The position numbers and the translations under genes were made by a program. This document shows, one piece after another, positions 25,636 to 37,826 of a stretch of DNA of 64,000 nt. The stretch's first letter is position 1, and each line of letters begins with the position of its first letter. Source of the stretch: Mactromeris polynyma (Eukaryota; Mollusca; Bivalvia; Venerida; Mactridae); NCBI GenBank assembly GCA_032209605.1, contig JASFXZ010000001.1:35034619-35098618 (forward strand), written 5' to 3'. The notes beneath the pieces were generated by a model, which saw nothing but the letters and a program-made list of their open reading frames with translations, did not search any database and was not told the DNA's origin.

Positions 25636-25814
25636 CTATCTCGTAAATCTGTGGATTTCTTGAATTGGACATGTTTCCGACTTTTCGGGGTATCAGTTTC
25701 TGAAAGAAAATGAATTTGATAATTTTTTCATAAAAATATAAATAATATCTTATTTATATATAGATTTCTACATAAAATAATTATACTTTAAATTCTGAAC
25801 ATATTTTTATGATT

Positions 25815-25925
25815 TAGGCGCAGTAATGACGTGGAAATGCCGCTGGTTCAAATCCGGTCACCGGAAATTGACCACCCGTTTTACTGGCGAGAGCAATTGT
25901 CAGCATCTGGGAAGAACTCGCCAAA
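25815..25925 (+). repeat. Degenerate tRNA-like SINE head
   Basis: Contains GGCGCAGTAATGACGTGGAA followed by a B-box-like GGTTCAAATCC at the expected spacing of a tRNA-derived SINE. The A-box is eroded. Called on the promoter-like boxes only. Confidence 0.4.
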
Positions 25926-26395
25926 AACTTACTACATCATCTTTATATTATTTATTTAAGGTTCATTTTATATTTTTATCCCCCGCCGATTTGCATGTTT
26001 TATTATATTTTTGAACAAACATTTTTATCTAATTTTATCAACGACTGTGCTGCAATACTGTTATAAAATTATTTATACATTTATAAATCAAATTATATTA
26101 ACCACTCGCCTGTGATATTGTTACATGTATAACGTTTATACAATTATGCCTGAAATATATCAACTGTTTATATGCTGTGATATTCTCATGATCTTAATTA
26201 CACATCCTATATACCAAATTACAATATTAAGGCTGTGATTTTGTTATTATCTTAATTCTACATACTTCAGATCAAATTATAACAATTTTTAGCTGTGATA
26301 TTGTTATTACCTTGGTTATACAATATATCAATCAAATACTCAGTTATGTGTGTTTTAAGGAACAAAATAGAAACAGGTAAACAAACAAAATCTAA

Positions 26396-27683
26396 CTATG
26401 ACTGACCTTCATTGAAAGGTTTACTTGGAATACCGTGATTTGCTTGATCAACCCATCCATAGACGGTTTTCTCTCCGATTCCGAGTGTAGATAAAAAAGG
26501 ACCTTTACAGACAAAGTATTTCATCGTTCTTCCTAAGAAAGTATTTGTAACTGCTATTTCTTCTGCTGTTTTCTCCTGCAACCTCTGAGGTTGCCACTAA
26601 CGAATTGACGTACACCTTCCGTTCTTCCCATGTCATCCGATTCCAGAACATAGTAAATATAGAGTTTCTGTCATCTTCCGTAATACTTGAGCATTTCTTC
26701 ACTCCAGATCGTTCGCATCGTTTAGAACAACTCCTATCTGCGAGAATGCGCTCATTTCTAGCTACATAGAATCCCCATTTTCCATCTTTCTTGGTCATGC
26801 CTTTGTACTGCTTGCCCTCCATTCTAAGACGTTTGTACTTCTTTTTTACCCAGTTTTCTTCTCCCTTTACAACTGACTTGCCCTTGTTAGTAGGGATATC
26901 TGTTACTACCTCTTCATGATCAACATTAATGACATTATTTAAAGAATCTTTTCCAAAGTGTGTCATCTCATCTTCACTATTTGATGTATCAATCTGCTCT
27001 TTTTCAGGTTCAAAGTCTGGATCTTTCACGCTATCGTCATAATCAGAATAATCTTCATCTTGGTTTATATCATACTGTTGAATGCTGTGTCCTGAATCTG
27101 ACACTGTCCGTTCAAGTGTTACAAGGGGGGTGGCAATATATGGTATATCACCGACGGGGTCTTCATTTATTGTGTTTGTTTCATGGCAGGTGACATCAAA
27201 ATCACTGGAAGTATGAAGATTTGATTCTCCTTTACACTCTCCAGCTGACTCACTTGTACTATTGTTATTAACATCTTTCACGAAAGGATCTGTACATTTA
27301 TCAAGTGACAACTTAACAAGCATTTGACCACGTGACAGTGCCATTGTCTCAGTAATTTTTAGCGACACGTCCAGGTTCGCACAATGGGCAATGTATACCG
27401 TTATCACTCAGGTCCGCTAGATGAGATACATTTAATGCTTCATCTGGAAAGGTCGGATGTATACAGTTCAGGTGATAATACCTTGCACAACCTTCGAATT
27501 TGCAGCGAACAAAGTATTGTCCGTTTGGTAGGCGAACAAGAAATTGTCCAAGGTCAACAATCTGTTGGAGTATGTATATTAATGAGTTGAAGTCAGGTCT
27601 AAAGTTACAATGGTGGCACTTGTATGTTTGGATATTTGTCTCAGAAGTCGATTCCGTGTCTGATTCTCCAGAATAAGACATGC
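26396..27683 (-). pseudogene. Transposase-like gene, N-terminal PHD-like and Cys-rich part (broken)
   Basis: The minus-strand frame from ATG 27681 follows a TTTTCAG acceptor. It encodes a Cys/His finger: CHHC, then CKFEGCARYYHLNC, then HCPLC (PHD-like). A one-base indel in the A5 run near 27365 links it to the frame beginning MALSRGQMLV, which runs to 26505. That part is acidic (SVKDPDFEPEKEQ) and then basic with KRLRMEGKQYKG and a Cys-rich CSKRCERSGVKKC. Another shift near 26517 leads to CKGPFLSTLGIGEKTVYGWV and a GT donor at about 26403. The order matches the N-terminal half of the same invertebrate family as the catalytic part at 22664-23880. The PHD-like finger would read chromatin or bind DNA. 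Neither function is shown. Confidence 0.6.
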
Positions 27684-30175
27684 CTGAAAATATAATAAAA
27701 CAAAAAATGTAATGATATGACCCGTAGATCCGGGGATTGCTGTTTCGAATCTCGCCAGAAAGTAGTAATCGAGCGAGATTAATTTAACTTGTAAGAACTT
27801 GTAATCGATGCAAACTAATTATGTTTAAATTAAACTATGATGTGTAATCTTATAGAAGATGTTTAGTTTATTCCGATTCCAAAACGTCGTATCTTAATAC
27901 GAAACCGCTCGGACCTTGCAAGAACGTAAATTTTTGAAAACCTCGTAACTCGTTATTCTCGATGATCAACGTTTTATTATGTAATTTTCTCATAAATAAA
28001 ACCATATTTCAGACTTATTTTACTTGAAGAAACAAACTATTTAACAATCAGTGGCAACCTTTGGAAGAAACATCCAACACACGTTGTTGACCACTCAATG
28101 AAATATTTCAATTACATAGAACGGAAGCTTTAAACGTTCATTTCAAATATAAACATGAAAAACATATTTTGAAAATAGCAATTATCATATAAAAAACAAA
28201 ATCTTACCTCAAATATTGGAAAACGAAGGTTTTGAGCTATCCTGGCCGATTTTGTGTTGATCATCTGAGATACGATATTTCAGATTTTAGTCCTAAACAC
28301 CAATCTAGGTACGACAATTTATCACATGACCATAGTTCAGGATAATATTGGCTTAGAGCTACGATATTTTGACTCAAGGCGGGAATGTTTTTTCCGATTT
28401 TTACTGTGACAAAATGTCATTTTGGCCAAAAACCAGAGTTACGAGGTCTTGGCAGCCGACCGACGATTACTGTCATGTGCCATGGTGTTGAGGCTGCCAC
28501 TCCATAAGGACTTCGGTAGCTTCAAGGACTGCTTGGAGTTCGGAATACAGAATTCTCAAGGTTTTGGAATGGCATAGATCAGCTGATCTTTACATAGTAA
28601 AGTTACACAGTATTTTGTGTAGGACAGAATGATGTTTATGTTTAGTTTCAAAATGTTGCCATATTGCCGAGATCCTTTTGTTAACAGTCCTTGTTGAGTT
28701 TAGATATATTAGATTTGTCATGTCTATAGCTGATATGTTAGTTTGACTTTGATATAGTGGTAGACTAGTTGTTGGTTATGTCCTATGTTCTGCATTGTAT
28801 AGAGAACAACTTGACATGTTAATGAAAACATATGTACAGATTTCATGTTAGAATGGATCATTACAATTTGTTAATTTAGTTACAATTTATAAGAATTATT
28901 AAGTTTCGATATTATGTTCTACTTTTTACTCATAGTTGAGTTATGTATTTTTCTAGCAATGTAATTGATTCGTGGATGTGAATTACGTATGTTCTCGTAT
29001 GTATGTTTATCAGTGTATGTATTTACTTGTTCGTGTGAAACTATGGGCATTATGCTTTTATCTATATTAGAATTATTCATACACATTATTTCATGTATAC
29101 AACTTTTATTCATTTTAATGATTATTTTTTTAATTTAAAATATATTATTTGAGTGTCTGTCGATATGTAAATGAAAGGACCAGGTACTATAAGGGGTATT
29201 TTGGGCCCCAGAAGTTTATGAAACTATTGTCAAATTGAAAGACATAAACTCACTGTGTATGATTTGAACATTTTTATTTCATTTTCTTTCTTTTTTGTTG
29301 CCATAGCAACCATTTCTTCTTATCACTAAATAATGCGAAATCACTGTTTTACATAAAATTAAGCATATATATTGAGAGCAAAATGTTGTATAGTGACACT
29401 GACTTGTATAACAATGTCTAAATAAGTTTGACATGTGTTGCTATGGTAACCACCAGTTTTTTCAGCCAATTAATACTTCAGTCATTTTTTTAGTATCATC
29501 AACAGTTTTTAAACACATTACACAATGAACAGATGCTGCATAAACAGCATTAATATGAAGCATAACACTTTACAATACAAATACATGTAATTCTCATAAT
29601 GATAATGTATTATATATATCATTAAAATGACGTCATAGACATAAAATAACGTCCATGTGTTATTATTGATGATTCACATGTCAAAAGGCAAATGACGCAA
29701 CGTCGCAATTATTTTGGAGTGATGGCTGCTGCTATCACAGTCAAAATGTTGAAGATATAAATACTATAATAAATGCATGTTCAGCAATAATTCATTGGAA
29801 GAAGTTTAAAGAAAATAATGGTCTATTTTACCATTTATAATAATTAATGGGCGATCATTAAACGTTCTCTATTAATTGATGAGCTGTTCATCCAAACAAC
29901 AGAGAATTAAAGTTGCATATATCACACATTGTATTTATATGTATATTTACCATACACATGTAAGTAAAAACGAATATCAACAATTCAACAATTATATAAT
30001 GTTAAAACAATTGAACATGATTGAAGAGCAAATCCTACAAGTTTGATAGAATCAATAAAAGTTAAACACTAAACCGTGTAGCATGCACATTTAACAAATA
30101 ATCTGGTATTTTGTCTGAACATTATATAAAACTTATTTAGAAATGAATGAAATCAATACTATATAAACGTATATG
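27684..30175. other. Non-coding, nothing firm recognised
   Basis: AT-rich sequence upstream of the transposase-like gene. A possible degenerate tRNA-like box lies at about 27722-27765. No domain-bearing frame or structured repeat was found. Confidence 0.45.
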
Positions 30176-30280
30176 AACAATAAGTCAGACATATCTAGTA
30201 CATAAGTGTAATCGCAAACTTAAATGAACAATAAGTCAGACATATATAGTACATAAGTGCAATCTCAAAGTATTTACTTC
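30176..30280 (+). repeat. Tandem duplication, ~50-bp unit, two copies
   Basis: GAACAATAAGTCAGACATAT followed by (C/A)TAGTACATAAGTG occurs twice in tandem with four or five differences. Downstream, at about 30347-30372, is a fragment of the 8.2/25.5-kb interspersed repeat (GGAGGCATTGTCTTATGTATG). Confidence 0.75.
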
Positions 30281-30661
30281 ATTTTTGACATTGATTTCCG
30301 TGATGCAAAATATGTCATCCATTACTGTAAGCAATGTGTCTGTGTAGGGAGGCATTGTCTTATGTATGTGGCATTCACTGAAAGAACTCAATATCTCTTT
30401 TGTAATTAACCTGTATCTATTTATTGTGTCTCTTCATGTTTAAGTTTCATGCGTTGAGACCATGTTTTGAGAATGTGGCTTTCCCTGTACTACTATTTCG
30501 TACTTATAATGTGTTTAGATTAACATATGAACTTATTCATTTTTAATGTATAAACCACAAAACTTTCTTGCCAAAATATAAATTTGTGGACAGCAATTTG
30601 AATTGTTTAAGTTAGATTTAACAACATGTATTACTCATGAATATACTTGGATGATACATAT

Positions 30662-32059
30662 TCAATGCCTGAATAATGATTTCCCATATAACGTATCATC
30701 AACATCACTTTCTTCGTCAATAGCTAAAGGCTCTGGTAAATCTTTGGCATCTTGAAGATACATTGTCCATACTGCTGTTACATTTAATACATCACTATGA
30801 TAACGAGCATATCCCAAGTACCAAATTACAGCCGTTACATGGGCACAGGCACCAACAACTCGTGCACCAGCTCTACATTTACAATACCATCCAGTTACCA
30901 ATACCTCGGTATATTCAATCCATAGCTTGTGTGATTTACCACTTGAGTGCCTACTTTGAATTTTAGCCATCAAAAGACCTGGTTTTGCAACATTAAATAG
31001 CAATTCGTAATTTCCATCATCATTTATATGTTCATTTGTATAACTTTTTGCAAGTTTTATTTGGTAAATACCTAATGTTATGTTTCTTAAGTATTCTTCA
31101 TCTATAACTGGAAAGTTAATATTTTCAGTAACTTGTATCTGCAAAAGATTTCCAACATGATCTTTGCCGATCCAAACCCTCACTTTCAACCATTTCCATC
31201 AGATGATTACTTTGTTTAGATAAATAGAACATTTTTAACCCTAGGCTTTCATCATCATCTTTAGTGAGACATAAAGGATTACAATATTTATTTGTAATTG
31301 CACATACAAGTTTCGCATAATCACCTATATAAGGTAATTGTGAATTTGAAACAACACCATCCAAAAGCTTCCAATTGTTTAATCTCCTACAATAAAAACA
31401 TCATCTTCACGAATCCCCTGTTTAAGATGTTCTACATTGTGAGCAAATGCATGTTTTACTATATTGGCATCATTGTTAGAATAATCACTAAAATATGGAC
31501 CAAGTACACTTACAACATAACCAGTTGTTGTGACTATCATCATTAGTTTGACTAAAGGACGCTTTTTATAAAGACTATAGGACCGTCTCTGAAATTTGAA
31601 GTCAGAACATTTTTGTATATAGATGTAAGTGCCATCTAAAACAAAAATAGCAGGGGTGTTATAACCACCAAAAAGGGTTTGTGCAAGTCCCTGGTATGTT
31701 GAGAAATAACTGTTTCTCGATCAATATGACTAAATCCAACATGATGATTGGTAAAAGCCCTAGACAAAACTTTTCTTGCTGAAGATATAGCTCTTTTAAT
31801 AGAATCTATACCAACATTAAAAATTGTAGACAGCAGGCGATTTGACATACCTGTTCGTAATTTGGTAAGAATAATTCCTACACATGTTCTTTGCGACCTT
31901 GTTTTGGATTGTCTAATATCCTGTATTTTTGAACGTAAATCGTTAAATGAGTCTTTGTTTATACCTATAAGATTGACATAATCTGAATCTGACATTTGTA
32001 ATTGCTCATTAAAATGGATTCTAGTAGCTTTAGTGTTGATGGCAATTTCCCGGACATTT
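30662..32059 (-). pseudogene. PIF/Harbinger-type DDE_4 transposase with SWIM finger, C-terminal part
   Basis: Minus-strand frames give, in order, an HTH_Tnp_4-like segment (GMSNRLLSTIFNVGIDSIKR), GFSHIDRETVISQHTRDL, the catalytic region starting LDGTYIYIQ and RRSYSLYKKRPLVK (first Asp codon near 31635), then LGPYFSDYSNNDANI. The sequence then jumps from DDVFIVGD near 31372 straight to NNWKLLDGVV, skipping the stretch that normally carries the third acidic residue. IPYIGDYAK-like sequence and a SWIM zinc finger (GWYCKCRAGARVVGACAH) follow. Frameshifts occur in a T5 run near 31665 and near 31140. The gene's N-terminal part is at 42630-42845, across the P element. The family is a cut-and-paste transposase (Pfam DDE_Tnp_4 type). 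This copy is dead. Confidence 0.8.
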
Positions 32060-32067
32060 TGTATGAC
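32060..32067. repeat. Target-site duplication, left copy
   Basis: TGTATGAC directly precedes the element's first base. The identical octamer follows its last base at 42622-42629. Eight-base duplications are the rule for P-superfamily transposons. Confidence 0.95.
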
Positions 32068-32328
32068 CACTGGCACCAGACCACCAAACTGTGGTTAAAA
32101 TTATATTAAAAAAAGTTTTAAAACAAAGCAATGCAAACACAAACTCAAAAACACAGATTTATTGACAAGGCCCGTTCTACTTTGTCTATATATTACACAT
32201 GGTAATGAAGCCGATTCGCAGTACCCCCCGTTTTCTAACGCGTATTTTTCACAAGCGGCGATAAATCGTCAAAATATATATACAGTTCGATAGAAAAATG
32301 ATTTTTCTTCAAGATGCAACCGAAAATC
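32068..32328 (+). repeat. Left terminal inverted repeat, 261 bp
   Basis: Exact reverse complement of 42361-42621 as far as I can read. Beyond 32328 the two ends diverge, except for the promoter-like blocks annotated at 32397-32463. It contains a C6/G6 run and an AT-rich stretch but no obvious internal repeats. Confidence 0.95.
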
Positions 32329-32396
32329 TGGTACAACTTGCCGTATTTATCAGGTAATATCGCTTTTTTACTTGCCGTGAACTTTCTGCTAATTTC

Positions 32397-32463
32397 TTTC
32401 ACTATCAACTTCCGGTTAAACAACAACAACAAAGAGGCATTTTGTAATCTCTAATTTGATTGG
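32397..32463 (+). promoter_or_regulatory. Candidate promoter of the helicase gene
   Basis: Lies 69 bp inside the left inverted repeat and 30-100 bp before the helicase ATG. The blocks in order are TTTCACT, AACTTCCGGTT (an ETS-type site, CCGGAAGT on the other strand), TTTTGTAA and ATTTGATTGG (inverted CCAAT box). The same blocks in the same order and similar spacing occur before the transposase gene at the other end. The transcription-factor reading is inference from consensus sites. Confidence 0.55.
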
Positions 32464-32494
32464 TCGAAATTTTCCGCGTAGTATCTCCCGCAAT

Positions 32495-35400
32495 ATGTCA
32501 GCTTCTGCAGCCCATCGAAGTGTGAAAATGTTGACTTTTGAGCAAGTAAACGCTTTAAATAAAGCAAAAGATGGTCACAACCTACTTATTTGTGGTCAAG
32601 CAGGCACAGGCAAGACTCATCTTGTAAAACAAATCGTGTCCGACTTAAAAAACAGTCGGAAGGTGTCTTTGTTGTGCACAACTGGTATGGGATGTCTCCA
32701 ATACACGGACATCGGGGCCACGACAGTACACAGGTTAATATGCTCAAATCATAAATGTGAATGTCAGTACTTATATTGTTAGCTATATGGCCTTTATAAG
32801 AGAGTTTTTGGTATTTTTACTTCACATCATGATCAATTGACTATGTCTATTAAATAACAACACTTATCAAAACTTGCCAGCATGTATGATGTCGATGTTC
32901 ATGTGCGGATCCGGTCTGAAATTTTATGTGGGGCGTATATATTGGCCTTTCCATCCAGCCTTCCGGGGGTATGCTGTGCTGTCTACTCTGGTTTGCCAGC
33001 AGGTGCGGATCTGGCTGGATTTTTTTAATCGGGTAAATAAAAGTGCCGTCGAGATCTGACCTTCTGAGCATATTGTGTTGTGTCTAGCTCAAGAAGTATT
33101 TGACAGTCATAGACTCACAAAACTTCAAAGGAAGGATTATCAGCATTATTGTTTTGTTCTTGATGTTTCTATCTTGTTCATCAGATGATGGTCTAAACAC
33201 TTTGGGGTTCGAACATGTTTGAGTTATGGCCCTTGACTTTGTAAAAATGGTTATTTTAACATTAAAAACATCAATTTGTAAGTTCTAGTATGTGAAATAT
33301 AAATTTATTTTCAGTTTCGCTGGATTGCAAGATGGGAGGTTTGATTCTTTGACCCTTGAGAACCTCGTCAGATGTGATGAAAAATACTACAAAGTAAGAG
33401 ACAATGTAAGAGAATGTGAGATTCTGATTATAGATGAAATTTCTATGTTGTCGATGAAAGATTTTGAACAGTTAGAACTGGTTTGTAGGGTATGTCGAAA
33501 CAGCAACACAGGTTTCGGAGGTATCCAGGTAATATTATGCGGAGATTTCTACCAACTTCCACCAGTGGCTAGTCCACTTCATAATGATAATGGACAGTAC
33601 TGTTTTGAAAGTGAAGTTTTTAAGAAATGTATACCTCACAGAATTGTTCTTACCAAGGTGATGCGACAGTCAGAGGAAATATTTGTGAAAGCTGTAAGAG
33701 AAACAGCAGTTGGCTGTGTATCTAATGAGGTGGATGTTTTTTTGAGAAGTCTTGAAAGACCACTTGAGGATGATCAACAGAATGTTAAGCATCTGTTTTC
33801 TCGAAACTATGATTCAGCTGTTTTTAACAATTTTTGTTTAGCTAAGATTGAAACAGATGGCAAATTATATAGAGCATTGAAAAACAGTGGGAATCAGAAG
33901 TACCTAAGAAAAATTCTAGCACCACATTATCTTCATTTAAAAGTCTCATGTCCTGTGGTATTACTTTGCAACTTAGGAGGAAAACTAGTAAATGGATTGT
34001 CTGGTATCGTAAAACAGTTGGAGGAAGATTATGTTCATGTTTATTTTGAAGAGATTAAAGGAACCCATAGATTTGGACGTCATAAATTTACACAGTATAG
34101 TACATATAAAAAATGTGTAGTCGCTGAGCGTGAACAGTTTCCCTTTCATTTGGGTTATGGTTTGTCAATTCATAAATCCCAAGGAATGACACTGCAGTCA
34201 GTTGTCGTCCACTGCCAAGGCATTTTTGAAGCTGGACAGCTGTCTGTGGCTATTGGACGAGCAGTTACCTCCAAAGGCTTGTCGTTAATTGGCTACAGAA
34301 AAGGACTATGCCTTCAACCAAAACGTGTAATAACGTCATTTTATGGAGCTCCAACTTCTGCATTGTTAGTTGACTTGTCTTGCTGCAGAGCAATGAACAT
34401 CACTCCCGTAAATACTGACTTAGAAACACTTAATGTTGATTCTGACAGTGATGACTCAGATTTCAATGATGAAGATTTCATTCAAATAGACAATGCCATT
34501 CAGGATTATCATTCAAACTTAGCTGTTATTGAGCAGTCACAGTCCATGGAAGAATTGCCTGAGTACATAAATGTTGATAATTTAAAAATGCACTTTTTTT
34601 TTAAGACACCTGCAACCCAGATGCATGAAAAGGTTAATGAACTTTGTACCGACCTATGCATAGACCAGTTAAGATATTTTTGTCAGACTCAGTTGAAAAG
34701 GATAAAAGGCATAACATCAGATTTAACACTTGAAAATAAATGCACTCCTAAGCAGTGGACCTCAATTCTTGGTACAAACCACAAATATTTAGAAACCCCT
34801 CAATATACTTCATCTGTGAAGGCATTATTTTGTGTCACTGGAGATATATGTAAGGAACATAAATATGTTGCCTCAAGCATTATTACAGAAATATTAAAGG
34901 CAGAAATTCACCAAAGGTGTCATGCTAGACTTCAGGGTTCAGGTACATCAGATTTCAGTGCTGACATGTCAGATGCAGGTAAAGCCAAAGTGCGGTATGT
35001 TGCAGGAATGTGCGTTGCAAAGTTAAAAAACCATTATATGAATATTGTGATAACAAACCAAAATAACCCGGAAAAGTCAGTGCAAAATAATGTTAAAAGC
35101 TCAAATGAAAAAGTTGAAGTGTTACAACAAATGATTGGTGATGAGACTTTGGATTTTGAACATGACAAAACCTTGCAAGAAATTGAGCGTAGACAAAATG
35201 CTAGAAGAGGCTTAACTCATGTAAATGAGCTATCTTTCCAGTTCTTCATGACATTATTGAATAAAATTTGCAATACACTAAATACAGGCAACTTCAGGCT
35301 ACAGGGAGGTGATATTTTTGAATGGACTTATTCTCAGCTTATAACTGATGAGGATCTTCAGATGTTATTTTCAGAAATAAGTATATTTTGTAAATGTGAA

Positions 35401-36081
35401 AGTTCTGAAATCACTAACTCTATATATAAAGAACTTATTCACAAATTTCTCATGGTTTCTCATAAACAATTTTTGAAAGACACTAAAGACAGATTAAATA
35501 TAATTAAAAAAAAGGCACATAGAGAAGAAATAAACAGGAAAGCTGAGAAAAGGAAATCTGAAGTCCAAATTTCAATGAAAGACATAGTTAGTGATCAATC
35601 AGAAGAAAGAGAAATGTCTCACATGAAATTAAAGTTGAATTGTTTAGCAAATGAAAGTTACTTGTGTGGAAGAGATTTCACAAAAGCAAAACTGATGGAG
35701 TTATGTGCAGCATATGGTGTTAACTGTACTTTAACCATGAAAAAGCAAGAGATAGCTTTGATTTTGAACAAGGAAATTGTAAAGTGCGACAAAATGTTGA
35801 ACCCTGAGGCATTATCAGGTGAAGTGCTTCCATCAGCAGGACCGTCCAAGCGCCAGAAAAAACCAGGAAAGGGAAAAGGTAAAGGTAAAGGAAAGAAATC
35901 AGACAATAAGTATATTTGCAGAGTGTGTAAGGAGGAGTATGTAGATGGAGAAGAGTGGATCCAGTGTGATGACTGTAATGCTTGGCTACATAGAACATGT
36001 GAAAATGTCATTGATCAACAATGGGAAGTGCTTCAGGAAGATGAGATTCCATGGTCCTGTTCCCAGTGTTCCCAGGAGTAA
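32495..36081 (+). CDS. PIF1-type DNA helicase with C-terminal PHD finger
   Basis: Spliced CDS: exon 32495-32733, intron 32734-33314 (GTTAAT...TTTTCAG), exon 33315-36081. It encodes 1001 aa, and the junction codon gives Ser in TVHSFAGLQ. The first ATG downstream of the promoter-like block was chosen as the start. Residues 34-41 are the Walker A motif GQAGTGKT, 118-123 the Walker B IIDEIS, and 156-164 GDFYQLPPV. Later come GYGLSIHKSQGMTL and SVAIGRAVTSKGLSL. Together these are the PIF1/RecD2 superfamily 1B motifs for 5'-to-3' ATP-driven unwinding. An acidic linker (DSDSDDSDFNDED) and a ~500-aa region I do not recognise follow. Then come a SAP-like segment (TKAKLMELCAAYGVN), a Lys/Gly-rich linker and a C4HC3 PHD finger at about 945-998. 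There is no Rep nuclease domain, which argues against a Helitron. It converges with the transposase gene in the same element. Confidence 0.88.
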
Positions 36082-36199
36082 TACCAGCTACATTTGATAC
36101 CATTTGGTAAGATACCATTTTGAACTTTTTTTAATACATGAACCCTCATTGCTGGGTTTACAACATGATTTTTTCATGGCACTGGTCAAATGTTACATA

Positions 36200-36410
36200 A
36201 TTTACACATGACTGAGTGGTTGGTTTACTGGCCCTGTATTCTGGTGGTCCAGGTTCAAATATCAATCACAGTTTGGTAATATCATTCCATGAAAATTTGA
36301 AGGAATCAATTTAACTCCACATGTGGAGAAGTTGTCCACTTGTGGAAGAAGGGTAGTTAGTGTGGAGGTAAATTGATTCAGTTAGTACTGGTGATGGTAG
36401 TGTTATAAAA
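36200..36410 (+). repeat. tRNA-derived SINE within the P element
   Basis: A tRNA-like head has an A-box region around ACTGAGTGGTTGGTTTACTG and a degraded B-box GGTTCAAATATC. The body carries CCACATGTGGAGAAGTTGTC, a 20-base segment also found in the SINE at 53555-53765. It lies 120 bp after the helicase stop codon, between the convergent genes. Confidence 0.6.
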
Positions 36411-37699
36411 TGAGGACTTTTGACTTTTCTCACTATCTAACTCGACTACGGCAAACTCTACAATTTGTTTGTGCCCGCTAACCAGAGTTAGCTTCTTTGT
36501 GCAGGTGTCCTTTATATTGGACGCTTAGGCGATCTTATCTGTAAAACAGATGACAAGACTTTGTATAATTTAATAACGTTTATTTTTGATGTCCAAATTG
36601 AAGAATGATATAAATTTAATAACATAGACATATTAATGATGCGCTATATTTGTGTATATGTGTGTACAAGTCAAGTTGTTTAAAGGCATATTTGGAAATA
36701 TCGCTTAACTAGTGAGAGGAGAATAAAACAACTTGAAAAGTAGTACATCCACATCAAATATATCACATCTTACAAAAATATTCTATACAACTAATTGTAA
36801 ATAAATGTCTGAATAACATATAAAAGAATTATCGAGGATATATTCTTTACCTTGAAATTCAAGTTAGAGTGATGTTATAAACTAGGCAATAATTACATTC
36901 CCTTATTTGCCATGTAGAATTGCATGTATAAAAACCTCAGACATTTATAATTTAAAAACCACAACTCAGGAGAGATAACTCAAATTAAATTAAAGGTACA
37001 ACATTACTTAAATAACTAAGACACTCATAGTCAAACTAATAAGAATAAAAGTAAATCTCATTATTATTTAATTGTACACAATTTCCTCGGTATCTTAGTA
37101 CAAACACATTCAAGTTATCTAAAATCTCAACATTATATCCCGACATAGACAAGGTTATAAAAACAAATTCTTGAAATGTAAATGAGAATACATGTATATA
37201 AATATAGTTTCATAATTGAAATCTGCTTTTCAATACACTCATTTTGATACCATATTGGATTACTGTGCAATCATTATTGTTTGCTGAGGTTTAATTTTTT
37301 TTGCATATTTTGCGCTTTAAATTGTTTGCGAATTTAAGACTTCGCGAATATTTGTCTATCGGAAATAAAGTTTGTGAAATATTAGAAATGCAGTGATTTA
37401 TGATCTGCGTAAAAGTGTTTCTGCAAAATTTCCTTCCAGCAAAATTAAGTGATTCCACAGTAGATTTTTTTTTTCAAGCAAATAATAATGACAAATTTAA
37501 TAATAATAATTTCTAACAAAGCACATGCGATTGGCCATCTACATGTATATTGACCAAATCATTTAACTATAAAACATGGCTGAGTGATGACCTCACATTT
37601 TACTCGAGGTTTGACGTCATTGACTAAGCCAAATAATATGTTCATTATTTGTTAAATAAGTTTGCTAGTTGTAAACAACATGATGGACTGAAAAAGTGT
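36411..37699. other. Non-coding spacer between the two P-element genes
   Basis: AT-rich, with no recognisable coding exon. It probably contains the helicase 3' UTR and perhaps old insertions, but no boundary could be drawn. Confidence 0.5.
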
Positions 37700-37826
37700 A
37701 TCCGCCTCGATAACTCAGTGGTAGAGCGTCTGCTTCGAGTGCAAGAGGTCCGGGTTCAATCCCTGGCTGCGACATACCAAAGTCGTAAAAAATGGTACCG
37801 GTAAATATCCATTGCTTGATGCTCAG
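37700..37826 (+). repeat. tRNA-derived SINE head
   Basis: CTCGATAACTCAGTGGTAGAGCG is a strong A-box/D-arm, and GTCCGGGTTCAATCCCTGG forms a T-arm with the B-box GGTTCAATCC. The acceptor ends do not pair, so it is not a functional tRNA. The body stops after TTGATGCTCAGCAATTC, where LINE-derived sequence begins. Confidence 0.75.

Larger units (their letters stand above)
23881..26395 (-). other. Intron-like interval of the transposase-like gene, with repeats
   Basis: Lies between the two halves of the minus-strand transposase-like gene. A plausible GT donor follows the codons for GIPSKPFNE near 26403. The matching acceptor near 23870 is not clean. The interval holds two GGCC-centred palindromes, an interspersed-repeat copy and a SINE-like B-box, annotated separately. 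Nothing else was recognised. Confidence 0.45.

Noticed and set aside
35658..36011. Minus-strand frames opposite the PHD finger region
   Set aside because: Shadow frames of the helicase coding sequence, with no domain.
32495..36081. Helitron
   Set aside because: A PIF1 helicase is present, but there is no Rep (HUH) domain. The gene also lies inside long inverted repeats with an 8-bp target duplication, neither of which Helitrons have.
37703..37776. Functional tRNA gene
   Set aside because: A- and B-boxes are good, but the acceptor strands do not pair and the sequence continues into a SINE body.
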